Part shown: positions 1 to 5,963 of the stretch, in pieces
Layout: the number at the start of each line of letters is the position of its first letter
How positions within the stretch are numbered: the first letter of the stretch is position 1
From: Cyclobacteriaceae bacterium
GTDB taxonomy: Bacteria; Bacteroidota; Bacteroidia; Cytophagales; Cyclobacteriaceae
Direction: 5' to 3'
DNA: 6,635 nucleotides
NCBI GenBank assembly: GCA_029882725.1
Contig: JAOUKG010000156.1
Span: 1-6,635, forward strand
Position numbers and translations under genes: made by a program
Notes under the pieces: generated by a model
Told to the model about the DNA's origin: nothing
The model's input: the letters and a program-made list of their open reading frames with translations, nothing else
The model's database searches: none

Positions 1-945
1 GCATTGGCTATGGGCGATGTTTGGTACGGAGGAGTAACGAAAAACCCATGGAACCTGGAACAGGGAAGTTCCGGAAGTAGTGCCGGTAGTGCATCAGCCA
101 CAGTTGCAGGGTTAGTTGGTTTTAGTATTGGCACCGAAACTTTGGGAAGTATTGTTTCCCCATCCACTCGTTGTGGTGCAAGTGGCTTACGACCCAGTTA
201 CGGTAGAGTAAGCCGTACTGGAGCAATGGCACTTAGCTGGAGCATGGACAAAATAGGGCCAATATGTAGAACCGCACTGGATTGCGCTTTGGTTTTCAAT
301 GCCATTTATGGACCTGATGAAATTGACCAAACCCTCTACGATTTCCCCTTCAATTTTGATGCAACCAAAGATGTTACAAAGTTAAAAGTGGGTTATTTAA
401 AAGATTACTTCGAAAACAGCCGAAACAAAGAGAATGATGAGAAGAGTCTGGAAGCAATCAGGGCACTGGGTATTGAACCAATAGCGGTAACTTTTCCTGA
501 AGATTTACCTATTTCTTCTTTAAGAATTATACTTGTAGCAGAATCTGCAGCTGCCTTTGATGAACTTACACGATCCAATCGCGATGATCTGCTTGTAAGA
601 CAAGATAAGGGAGCATGGCCAAATTCTTTTAGAAATTCCCGTTTCATTCCGGCCGTAGAATACATCAATGCCAATCGGGTGAGATATCAACTGATTCAAG
701 AGATGCACAAAATAATGAAAGAGTACGACGTAATTGTAACACCCAGCTTTGGTGGAAGTCAACTGCTCATTACCAATCTTACCGGCCACCCATGTGTTGT
801 AATTCCTAATGGGGTAAATGAAGAGGGGAGTCCTACCAGTATTTCTTTTTTAGGAAATCTTTTTGAAGAAGGCAAATTGCTTGAATTAGCCACTGCCGTT
901 CAAAACAATACAGATTTTGAGGATGCACATCCCGAATTTAAATAG
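1..945 (+). CDS. Amidase-signature family hydrolase, C-terminal part (5' end outside window)
   Basis: This is the 3' part of an amidase-signature (AS) enzyme, a family that hydrolyses amide bonds with a Ser-cisSer-Lys triad. The frame is open from base 1, giving 314 residues, and ends with TAG at 943-945. Counting from the first codon, the Gly/Ser-rich core GSSGSSAGSA spans residues 22-31. The nucleophile is predicted as Ser50 in TETLGSIVSPS and the cis-Ser as Ser26, 24 residues earlier as in the family. The triad Lys must lie upstream of the window. GLRPSYGRVSR (residues 61-71) and DKIGP match the conserved substrate-pocket strand of GatA-like proteins, and TNLTGHP (258-264) with PTSISFLG is the usual C-terminal block. 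The AS core normally has GGSIR, and here the Arg is Val, which argues against a true GatA subunit of the tRNA amidotransferase. The substrate cannot be told from sequence. No gatB or gatC is adjacent. Confidence 0.9.
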   Translation, partial: ALAMGDVWYGGVTKNPWNLEQGSSGSSAGSASATVAGLVGFSIGTETLGSIVSPSTRCGASGLRPSYGRVSRTGAMALSWSMDKIGPICRTALDCALVFNAIYGPDEIDQTLYDFPFNFDATKDVTKLKVGYLKDYFENSRNKENDEKSLEAIRALGIEPIAVTFPEDLPISSLRIILVAESAAAFDELTRSNRDDLLVRQDKGAWPNSFRNSRFIPAVEYINANRVRYQLIQEMHKIMKEYDVIVTPSFGGSQLLITNLTGHPCVVIPNGVNEEGSPTSISFLGNLFEEGKLLELATAVQNNTDFEDAHPEFK

Positions 946-970
946 GACAAAAACGAACTATAATTTTTTA

Positions 971-1363
971 ATGACTATTACAATTAATACTCCAGCGTTA
1001 TTATTCCCTGCAATAACATTACTATTGTTGGCTTATACCAATCGATTTTTGGCTGTTGCTACACTTATAAGAAGTTTACATAAAAAGCATTTAGAGTTTC
1101 CAAATCAAAAAATTATTTTAATACAAATCAAAAACTTGCGTATGCGTATTCATTTAATAAAATGGATGCAAATTTTTGGGGTAATAAGCTTTGTTTTTTG
1201 TGTATTGAGTATGTTTTTGATTTTTCAGAATTTAGGTTTGTATGCAAATTTTACTTTTGGTGGAAGTATGTTCAGTTTATTGGTTTCTCTTTTTATAAGT
1301 TTGCGGGAATTATTAATTAGTACCAGTGCGTTAGAAGTAGAATTGGGCGAAATGGAAAGTTAA
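971..1363 (+). CDS. DUF2721-like small integral membrane protein
   Basis: This gene encodes a 130-residue protein with three predicted membrane helices at about residues 8-30, 68-89 and 95-115. A basic cytoplasmic-type loop (RSLHKKH through KNLRMRIHLIK) lies between the first two helices, and the C-terminus is acidic (EVELGEMES). The opening segment TPALLFPAITLLLLAYTNRF strongly resembles the N-terminal signature of DUF2721 proteins, which have no known function. The frame is open further upstream, to about 917 inside the amidase gene, but the ATG at 971 puts the family signature at the N-terminus and leaves a clean 25-base gap after the amidase stop, so I chose it. There is no clear Shine-Dalgarno sequence. 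It may be co-transcribed with the amidase, but no functional link is apparent. The family call comes from recalled motif similarity, not from a search. Confidence 0.78.
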   Translation: MTITINTPALLFPAITLLLLAYTNRFLAVATLIRSLHKKHLEFPNQKIILIQIKNLRMRIHLIKWMQIFGVISFVFCVLSMFLIFQNLGLYANFTFGGSMFSLLVSLFISLRELLISTSALEVELGEMES

Positions 1364-1408
1364 ATAATTGAATTTCAACCCAAAACCGCTTGCTTTACTC
1401 TATAATAA

Positions 1409-1440
1409 TTTGTTTATAGAAAGGTTAAAATATAATTTGC
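1409..1440 (+). promoter_or_regulatory. Weak candidate promoter for the DUF4175-ATPase-ybeY unit
   Basis: The 139-base gap 1364-1502 is the only intergenic space in front of the long operon, so a promoter is expected there. TTTG at 1409-1412 followed about 20 bases later by TAATTTG (1433-1439, within TATAATTTGC) resembles the Bacteroidota -33 TTTG / -7 TAnnTTTG pattern, with the -7 element one base short. The same stretch can be read as TTGTTT and TATAAT with a short 15-base spacer. The DNA is very AT-rich, so chance matches are likely. The rest of the gap shows no other convincing signal. Confidence 0.28.
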
Positions 1441-1488
1441 TGAACTTTGACCAGAACTAAGCACAGTTGTATAACGTATTATTAGGAT

Positions 1489-1493
1489 AAGGA
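1489..1493 (+). promoter_or_regulatory. Ribosome binding site of the DUF4175-like gene
   Basis: AAGGA at 1489-1493, within a GGATAAGGA stretch, ends 9 bases before the ATG at 1503. It supports that ATG as the start. It is the best Shine-Dalgarno-like sequence in the window. The other starts have none that is convincing, as is common in Bacteroidota. Confidence 0.45.
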
Positions 1494-1502
1494 TTACCAA
1501 AT

Positions 1503-4500
1503 ATGGGGGAATACGGATACGATAAACATATTTTTGACCAATTACAGGAATTCCGAAGGAAGTTTTACCTAAACAAACTTCTCAAGGGGTTGTTGTTGTT
1601 GTTTACTATTGTACTAAGTGTCTTTATTTTTGTCACCTTCTTAGAGTTTTCATTTAATTTTGGAAAAATACTAAGGTTTATTTTCTTTATTCTACTTAGT
1701 GGCAGTTTCATTTTCACATTTATTTATTATATACTGCATCCCTTGTTAGTATTAACAGGCCAGAAAAAAGGGTTAAGTGACGAAGAAGCAGCAAGATTAA
1801 TAGGAAACTCATTTCCTTCAATTCAAGACCGTTTACTCAACTTTTTACAACTATCTAAAAGAGAAGAATTAAGTGATCTGGTTATTGCAGGAATCAAACA
1901 AAAATCAACTGAAGTTTCTGTTGTTACTTTTAAATCGGCCATAAAATGGAGTGAGAACAAAAAATATCTGAAATACCTGCTTTCTCCGGTTTCATTGGTT
2001 ATTTTACTACTGATTTTCAAACCCATTATTTTCACAACCAGCACGGATAGAATTCTCCATTTCAATCAAGATTACACCCCTGCAGCTCCATTTACTTTCC
2101 AGGTAACAATGAACGATTACGGGTTCAGAAATGAAGACTTTGAAGTAAGGCTTAAACTTATAGGAAGTGCTATCCCCGAAAATGCATATATTATTCAAGG
2201 AAACCGAAGAATCAAATTAGATCATTTAACAACAAATGAGTTCATCTATTCTTTCAATAAATTACAGACACAAAAGACATTTAATTTTGAGGCCGCAGGG
2301 TTTATAAGTGAAAATTATTTTGTTGATGTTTATGAGCGTCCCGGCCTAAAAGATTTTAATGTTAATCTCAATTTTCCAAATTACACAAAACGCAGTAACG
2401 AAAGGCTCTCAAATACCGGAAATTTAGAAGTACCTGAAGGAACCAAGGTAAACTGGCTAGTTTCCACCATTGAAACAGAAAGCCTGCAGGCTTTATTTTT
2501 AAATGACTCCACATATATTAAGGGAACTTCAGTTGGAAACCAAAACTTTGAAATTAGCAAAACCTTTCACAATAACGAAAATTACATTTTAGAACTTGAA
2601 AACAAATACAGTAAGAACAAGGAAAATCTATTTTATAATGTCAAGGTAATAAAAGACCAGTTCCCGGAAATAAGCTCAAATACATTTGGTGATACCATAT
2701 TGTACAGCATGGTGGCTTTGGCAGGAAATATTTCAGACGATTACGGATTAAAAAAACTTCTTTTACACTATACTATAATAGATAACAAAGGCAAAGAAAA
2801 GAAGAGTGATAAAAAAATGATTCAAATCAATCCCGGGCAAGAAAGTCAAGCCTTTTATTATCGATGGATGCTGGATTCTATTGAGATTTCTAAAGGAGAA
2901 CAGCTTCGATATTATTTAGAAGTTTGGGACAATGATCAGGTAAATGGTTCTAAAGCTTCTCGTTCTTCAGTACATATATTCAAAATACCAAGTAAGAAGG
3001 AGATAAAAGAAGAAATTGGAAAAACCACATCAAAAACAGAAGAAAAAGCAGAAGAGTCAATTGAGGAAGCCAAGAATCTCCGTAAAAAGCTGGAAGAAGC
3101 CGAAAACAAGCTAAAAGGGAAAAAACAATTGAATTGGGAAGACCAACAATTAATAAAAGAAATACTAAAAGAAAAGGAAGATCTTGAAAAAGCTATTGAT
3201 GAGTTACGGGAAATGAATCGTATGAACAATATGCAACGAGATCAATTTAGTCCACAAGACGAAAAATTGAAAGAAAAGGCTCGTCAGTTGCAAGAATTGA
3301 TGGATGAGGTATTGGATGAGGAAACACGAAAGCTTTATGAGGAGCTACAAAAGCTGCTTGAGGAGAATGCTGGAGTAGATCAGGTTCAGGACATGCTTGA
3401 TAAATTGAGTAAAAAACAAAACAATGCTGAAAAGGAACTTGAAAGGGCATTGGAGTTGTTCAAGAAATTAAAATTGGAACATGAGATTAATGAAACCATA
3501 AAAGAATTAAAAGAGATCGAGGAAGATCAAACCAAACTGGCAAATGAGACTTTATCTGAAAAAGAAAATTTCAAGGAACTCTTGGAAAAACAAAATAAAC
3601 TTAATGATAACTTTAAAGAAACAGAAAATAATATTGATAAAATTCAAGAGTTAAATCAGGAATTGGATAGGCCCATGCAGTTGCCTGACGTAGAAAATTT
3701 AAGTAAAGAAATAGAGGAAGAACAAAACAACGCCAAAGAAAACCTTGAAGATTTATCTGATAAAGGCATAGAAAAGGAAGAAGAGCAAAACTCAAAGGAT
3801 AAAAATAGCGAGAAAGAATCGACCGAGAACACTGAAAAAGATCAAAGTAAAGACAATACATCAACAGAGAAAGAACAATCATCTGAAGGGGAGAAAGAAG
3901 ACAATGGCGGCGCTAAGGAAAGTAAGGAAGGAACTGAGCAAAATTCAGAACAGGAACAAGGCAGTAAGAAAGAGAAGCAAAACAGTGCAGGGGAATCGCA
4001 GCAAAAGGCTGGAGAAAAGATGAAAAAAATGGCTGAACAGATGGAAAATATGGCCGCAGGAATGGAAATGGAGATGATGATGGAGAATTTGGACGATTTA
4101 AAAAATATTGTTCACAGCTTATTAAAACTTTCATTTGATCAGGAAAGTTTATTTAAGGAGTTCAGAGAAGTGAATGAATTAGATCCCCGGTTTGTTGCCT
4201 TATCTCAAACACAATTAAAGTTGAGGGATGATTCAAAGGTAATAGAAGATAGTTTGATAAGTTTATCCAAGCGAGTATTTCAATTAAGTTCATTTATAAC
4301 TCGAGAAGTGTCTGAAATGAATGAACATATGGAAAAGAGCATGGACGCATTAAAAGAAAGAAAAAAATACAAAGCGGTAAGCGACCAGCAATTTGCCATG
4401 ACTTCCATGAATAATCTGGCTTTACTGTTGGATGATGTTATGGATCAGATGATGGATGCATTATCAGAGAGTTCAGGAATTAGTAAAGGAAAGAAACAGA

Positions 4501-5024
4501 ATAGCCCCTCACTTTCGGAATTACAGCAACAATTAAATCAACAAATTGAAAAATTAAAGGAGAGTGGTAAAACGGGACGCGAATTATCCGAAGAATTAGC
4601 TAAATTGGCAGCTGAACAGGCACGTATTAGAGAAGCCTTGAAAGAGATGCAGCGTAGACTAGAAGGCAATGACACTGAAAAAAGCGGTGTTCCCGGTGGA
4701 GATCTTCCCGATAAGATGGAGAGCACTGAAATGGATTTAGTTAACAAGCGTTTAACTGAGCAAATGATACGACGCCAACGAGATATACTTACGAGATTAT
4801 TAGAAGCGGAAAATGCGTTACGAGAAAAAGAAATGGACGATGAAAGAAAAGGAGAGACCGCAAACTACTACGAAAAAATACTTCCCAATGCATTTGAGGA
4901 CTATTTAAAGAAGAAAGAACAAGAAATAGAAATGTTAAAAACAGTACCCGTTAAATTATATCCATATTATAAAAAAGAAGTTTCCGATTATTTCAAAAGA
5001 ATTGGCAAACCCAATTTAAAATAG
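1503..5024 (+). CDS. Giant membrane-anchored coiled-coil protein, DUF4175-like
   Basis: The product is 1173 residues. Two hydrophobic helices (about 27-47 and 57-84) and a third (about 160-178) form an N-terminal membrane module. The segment between helices 2 and 3 includes LSDEEAARLIG and QDRLLNFLQLSK. Residues 185-495 look like beta-rich, Ig-like extracytoplasmic domains, with SDDYGLKKL at 411-419 as a recognisable family motif. From about 497 to 740 the chain is highly charged helix or coiled coil. Residues 740-836 are low-complexity Glu/Lys/Ser/Asn, 840-860 are Met-rich, and 862-1173 are again helical, with a conserved-looking aromatic/basic C-terminus. This layout fits the proteins annotated DUF4175 in Bacteroidota, which are of similar size. 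Their biochemical function is unknown to me. A structural or scaffolding envelope role is inference. The stop lies only 3 bases before the ATPase start, so the two genes are almost certainly co-transcribed. No catalytic motif is visible. Confidence 0.8.
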   Translation: MGEYGYDKHIFDQLQEFRRKFYLNKLLKGLLLLFTIVLSVFIFVTFLEFSFNFGKILRFIFFILLSGSFIFTFIYYILHPLLVLTGQKKGLSDEEAARLIGNSFPSIQDRLLNFLQLSKREELSDLVIAGIKQKSTEVSVVTFKSAIKWSENKKYLKYLLSPVSLVILLLIFKPIIFTTSTDRILHFNQDYTPAAPFTFQVTMNDYGFRNEDFEVRLKLIGSAIPENAYIIQGNRRIKLDHLTTNEFIYSFNKLQTQKTFNFEAAGFISENYFVDVYERPGLKDFNVNLNFPNYTKRSNERLSNTGNLEVPEGTKVNWLVSTIETESLQALFLNDSTYIKGTSVGNQNFEISKTFHNNENYILELENKYSKNKENLFYNVKVIKDQFPEISSNTFGDTILYSMVALAGNISDDYGLKKLLLHYTIIDNKGKEKKSDKKMIQINPGQESQAFYYRWMLDSIEISKGEQLRYYLEVWDNDQVNGSKASRSSVHIFKIPSKKEIKEEIGKTTSKTEEKAEESIEEAKNLRKKLEEAENKLKGKKQLNWEDQQLIKEILKEKEDLEKAIDELREMNRMNNMQRDQFSPQDEKLKEKARQLQELMDEVLDEETRKLYEELQKLLEENAGVDQVQDMLDKLSKKQNNAEKELERALELFKKLKLEHEINETIKELKEIEEDQTKLANETLSEKENFKELLEKQNKLNDNFKETENNIDKIQELNQELDRPMQLPDVENLSKEIEEEQNNAKENLEDLSDKGIEKEEEQNSKDKNSEKESTENTEKDQSKDNTSTEKEQSSEGEKEDNGGAKESKEGTEQNSEQEQGSKKEKQNSAGESQQKAGEKMKKMAEQMENMAAGMEMEMMMENLDDLKNIVHSLLKLSFDQESLFKEFREVNELDPRFVALSQTQLKLRDDSKVIEDSLISLSKRVFQLSSFITREVSEMNEHMEKSMDALKERKKYKAVSDQQFAMTSMNNLALLLDDVMDQMMDALSESSGISKGKKQNSPSLSELQQQLNQQIEKLKESGKTGRELSEELAKLAAEQARIREALKEMQRRLEGNDTEKSGVPGGDLPDKMESTEMDLVNKRLTEQMIRRQRDILTRLLEAENALREKEMDDERKGETANYYEKILPNAFEDYLKKKEQEIEMLKTVPVKLYPYYKKEVSDYFKRIGKPNLK
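3720..4010 (+). other. Low-complexity Glu/Lys/Ser/Asn-coding tract inside the DUF4175-like gene
   Basis: Residues 740-836 of the large protein are almost only Glu, Lys, Ser, Asn, Gln, Asp, Thr and Gly, with short recurring units such as EKE, SKD and EQNS. The DNA is correspondingly purine-rich on the + strand. No exact tandem repeat unit is seen, so it is compositional rather than a copied repeat. It likely encodes a disordered linker between two helical blocks. Such tracts tend to vary in length between relatives. Confidence 0.7.
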
Positions 5025-5027
5025 CCT

Positions 5028-5429
5028 ATGAACCAGATAAATATTCAAATCCCATCTCTATCTGAGAATATTCGAATGATCGAAAGCTTCATTGATAATG
5101 CAAAAGAAAAATTCTCTTTAAATGAAGATATCTACGGCAACATAATGATTGCCGTAACTGAAGCCGTGAACAACGCCATTAAGCATGGAAACAAGAACGA
5201 AAAGGCAAAAAATGTGAAGCTTACTTTAAAAATAGAAGATAGCAGCATAAAATTTGTGATAGAGGATGAGGGAATAGGCTTCGATTATTACAATCTGCCT
5301 GATCCAACATCGCCTGAAAATCTTGACAAACCAGGTGGAAGAGGTATATTTTTAATGAAAAACCTTTCAGACGAAGTGGTTTTTGAACAAGAAGGTAAAG
5401 TTGTAATATTAGAATTTTTTATAGATTAA
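5028..5429 (+). CDS. RsbW/SpoIIAB-type ATP-binding protein (anti-sigma factor-like serine kinase)
   Basis: The 133-residue product is a single GHKL (histidine-kinase-like) ATPase domain with nothing else attached, the size of RsbW and SpoIIAB. The N box is TEAVNNAIKHGN (residues 44-55), with Glu45 at the catalytic-base position and Asn49 available for Mg-ATP. The G1 box is EDEGIGFD (79-86). The G2 lid is GGRGIFLMKNLSDEV (103-117). There is no dimerisation/phospho-acceptor helix pair, which separates it from sensor histidine kinases. Family members phosphorylate a STAS-domain antagonist on Ser and often bind a sigma factor. Neither a STAS protein nor a sigma factor gene is in this window, so the target is unknown. 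It sits 3 bases after the DUF4175-like gene and shares one base with ybeY (TAATG at 5427-5431), implying translational coupling. The ATPase fold is very secure, while the kinase and anti-sigma role is inferred from the family. Confidence 0.9.
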   Translation: MNQINIQIPSLSENIRMIESFIDNAKEKFSLNEDIYGNIMIAVTEAVNNAIKHGNKNEKAKNVKLTLKIEDSSIKFVIEDEGIGFDYYNLPDPTSPENLDKPGGRGIFLMKNLSDEVVFEQEGKVVILEFFID

Positions 5430-5854
5430 TGGCAATCTCATTTTTTTTCGAATCGATTAACGCTCAACTAAAAAACATTAGAAAGCGGAAAGCATGGATA
5501 AAACAAGTAGTAAACCAAGAAGGGCACGTTGTTAAAACATTAAATTACATATTTTGTGATGATGAATACCTACTCGAAATAAACAAACAACACCTTCAAC
5601 ATCATTTTTATACCGATATCATTACTTTCGACCTCTCTGAAAAAGAAGAAGATATTGAAGGAGATATTTATGTTTCTCTGGATCGAGTTAAGGAAAATGC
5701 CGTTAAACATTCTGAATCCTTTAACGATGAACTCGACCGGGTTTTAATACATGGAGTACTGCACTTATTAGGTTTTGGAGATAAAGATGATTTATCAACA
5801 AAAGAAATGAGAATGAAAGAAAATGAGTGCTTATCTTTGCGACTTGAGATGTGA
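5429..5854 (+). CDS. ybeY: Endoribonuclease YbeY (16S rRNA maturation and ribosome quality control)
   Basis: YbeY is a metal-dependent single-strand RNase needed for 16S rRNA 3'-end maturation and ribosome quality control in the cytoplasm. The 141-residue product shows the family landmarks in order: YTDIITFDLS (61-70, equivalent to TDVLSFP), GDIYVSLDRVKENA (78-91) and the metal site HGVLHLLGFGD (108-118). His108 and His112 are the first two zinc ligands. The third, normally His in HGxLHLxGxDH, is Asp118. I recall the same substitution in other Bacteroidota YbeY proteins, so it is probably a lineage variant, not a dead site. The length is slightly shorter than the roughly 155 residues of E. 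coli YbeY. The ATG overlaps the stop of the ATPase gene by one base. The alternative is that it is simply annotated UPF0054, the same family. Confidence 0.94.
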   Translation: MAISFFFESINAQLKNIRKRKAWIKQVVNQEGHVVKTLNYIFCDDEYLLEINKQHLQHHFYTDIITFDLSEKEEDIEGDIYVSLDRVKENAVKHSESFNDELDRVLIHGVLHLLGFGDKDDLSTKEMRMKENECLSLRLEM

Positions 5855-5862
5855 AATTTCAC
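5851..5862. repeat. 12-bp perfect palindrome over the ybeY stop codon
   Basis: GTGAAATTTCAC is a perfect dyad covering the last codons and TGA stop (5852-5854) of ybeY. It contains the same six-base halves as the nearby parS core (TTTCAC and GTGAAA) but in the opposite order, so it is not itself a parS match. With no loop bases and no following T-run it is a poor intrinsic terminator. It may be chance in AT-rich DNA. Confidence 0.35.
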
Positions 5863-5890
5863 TTAAAAATTCTTTCTGATTTTTTACACA

Positions 5891-5912
5891 AAATGTTTCA
5901 CGTGAAACATTT
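5891..5912. other. parS: Chromosomal parS site 1 (ParB/Spo0J-binding centromere-like element)
   Basis: A perfect 22-bp palindrome whose central 16 bases (5894-5909) are TGTTTCACGTGAAACA. This equals the Bacillus subtilis parS consensus TGTTNCACGTGAAACA at every position. ParB dimers bind this dyad, load onto DNA as CTP-dependent clamps and recruit SMC, which helps segregate the replication origin. It lies in the non-coding gap between ybeY and mnmG. Identity rests on exact motif match plus the presence of a second copy next to it. A parB gene is not in the window. Confidence 0.9.
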
Positions 5913-5928
5913 AAAACAACAATAAAAA

Positions 5929-5950
5929 TAATGTTCCACGTGGAACATTA
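5929..5950. other. parS: Chromosomal parS site 2 (ParB/Spo0J-binding centromere-like element)
   Basis: A second perfect 22-bp palindrome, core TGTTCCACGTGGAACA (5932-5947). It differs from site 1 by one symmetric change (T to C in the left arm, A to G in the right), so the dyad stays perfect. This form matches the parS type known from Pseudomonas. Its centre is 38 bp from that of site 1, with a 16-base A-rich spacer (5913-5928) between the palindromes. It ends only 13 bases before the mnmG start codon, so bound ParB would cover the leader of that gene. Confidence 0.88.
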
Positions 5951-5963
5951 AAATGGTAAACCA

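Noticed and set aside
917..970. Upstream extension of the DUF2721-like protein to about 917
   Set aside because: It would overlap the amidase gene and add a polar, Asn/Arg/Thr-rich tail before the family signature, so the ATG at 971 fits better.
1399..1420. Inverted repeat TCTATAA ... TTATAGA with an 8-base loop after the DUF2721-like gene, as a terminator
   Set aside because: The stem is only 7 bp and nearly all A/T, with no T-run after it, so it is unlikely to terminate transcription.
3720..4010. A tandem repeat or mobile insertion within the low-complexity tract
   Set aside because: No exact repeated unit, no flanking inverted repeats or target duplication, and the frame stays open; it is only compositional bias.
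2936..4134. Several antisense frames rich in Ser, Phe and Leu opposite the large gene
   Set aside because: They are the complement of the Glu/Lys-rich coding strand, lack starts with ribosome binding sites and resemble no family.
5891..5950. The two palindromes as intrinsic terminators or a generic transcription-factor (CACGTG) operator pair
   Set aside because: Neither is followed by a T-run on the + strand, and the match extends over the full 16-base parS consensus, well beyond CACGTG.
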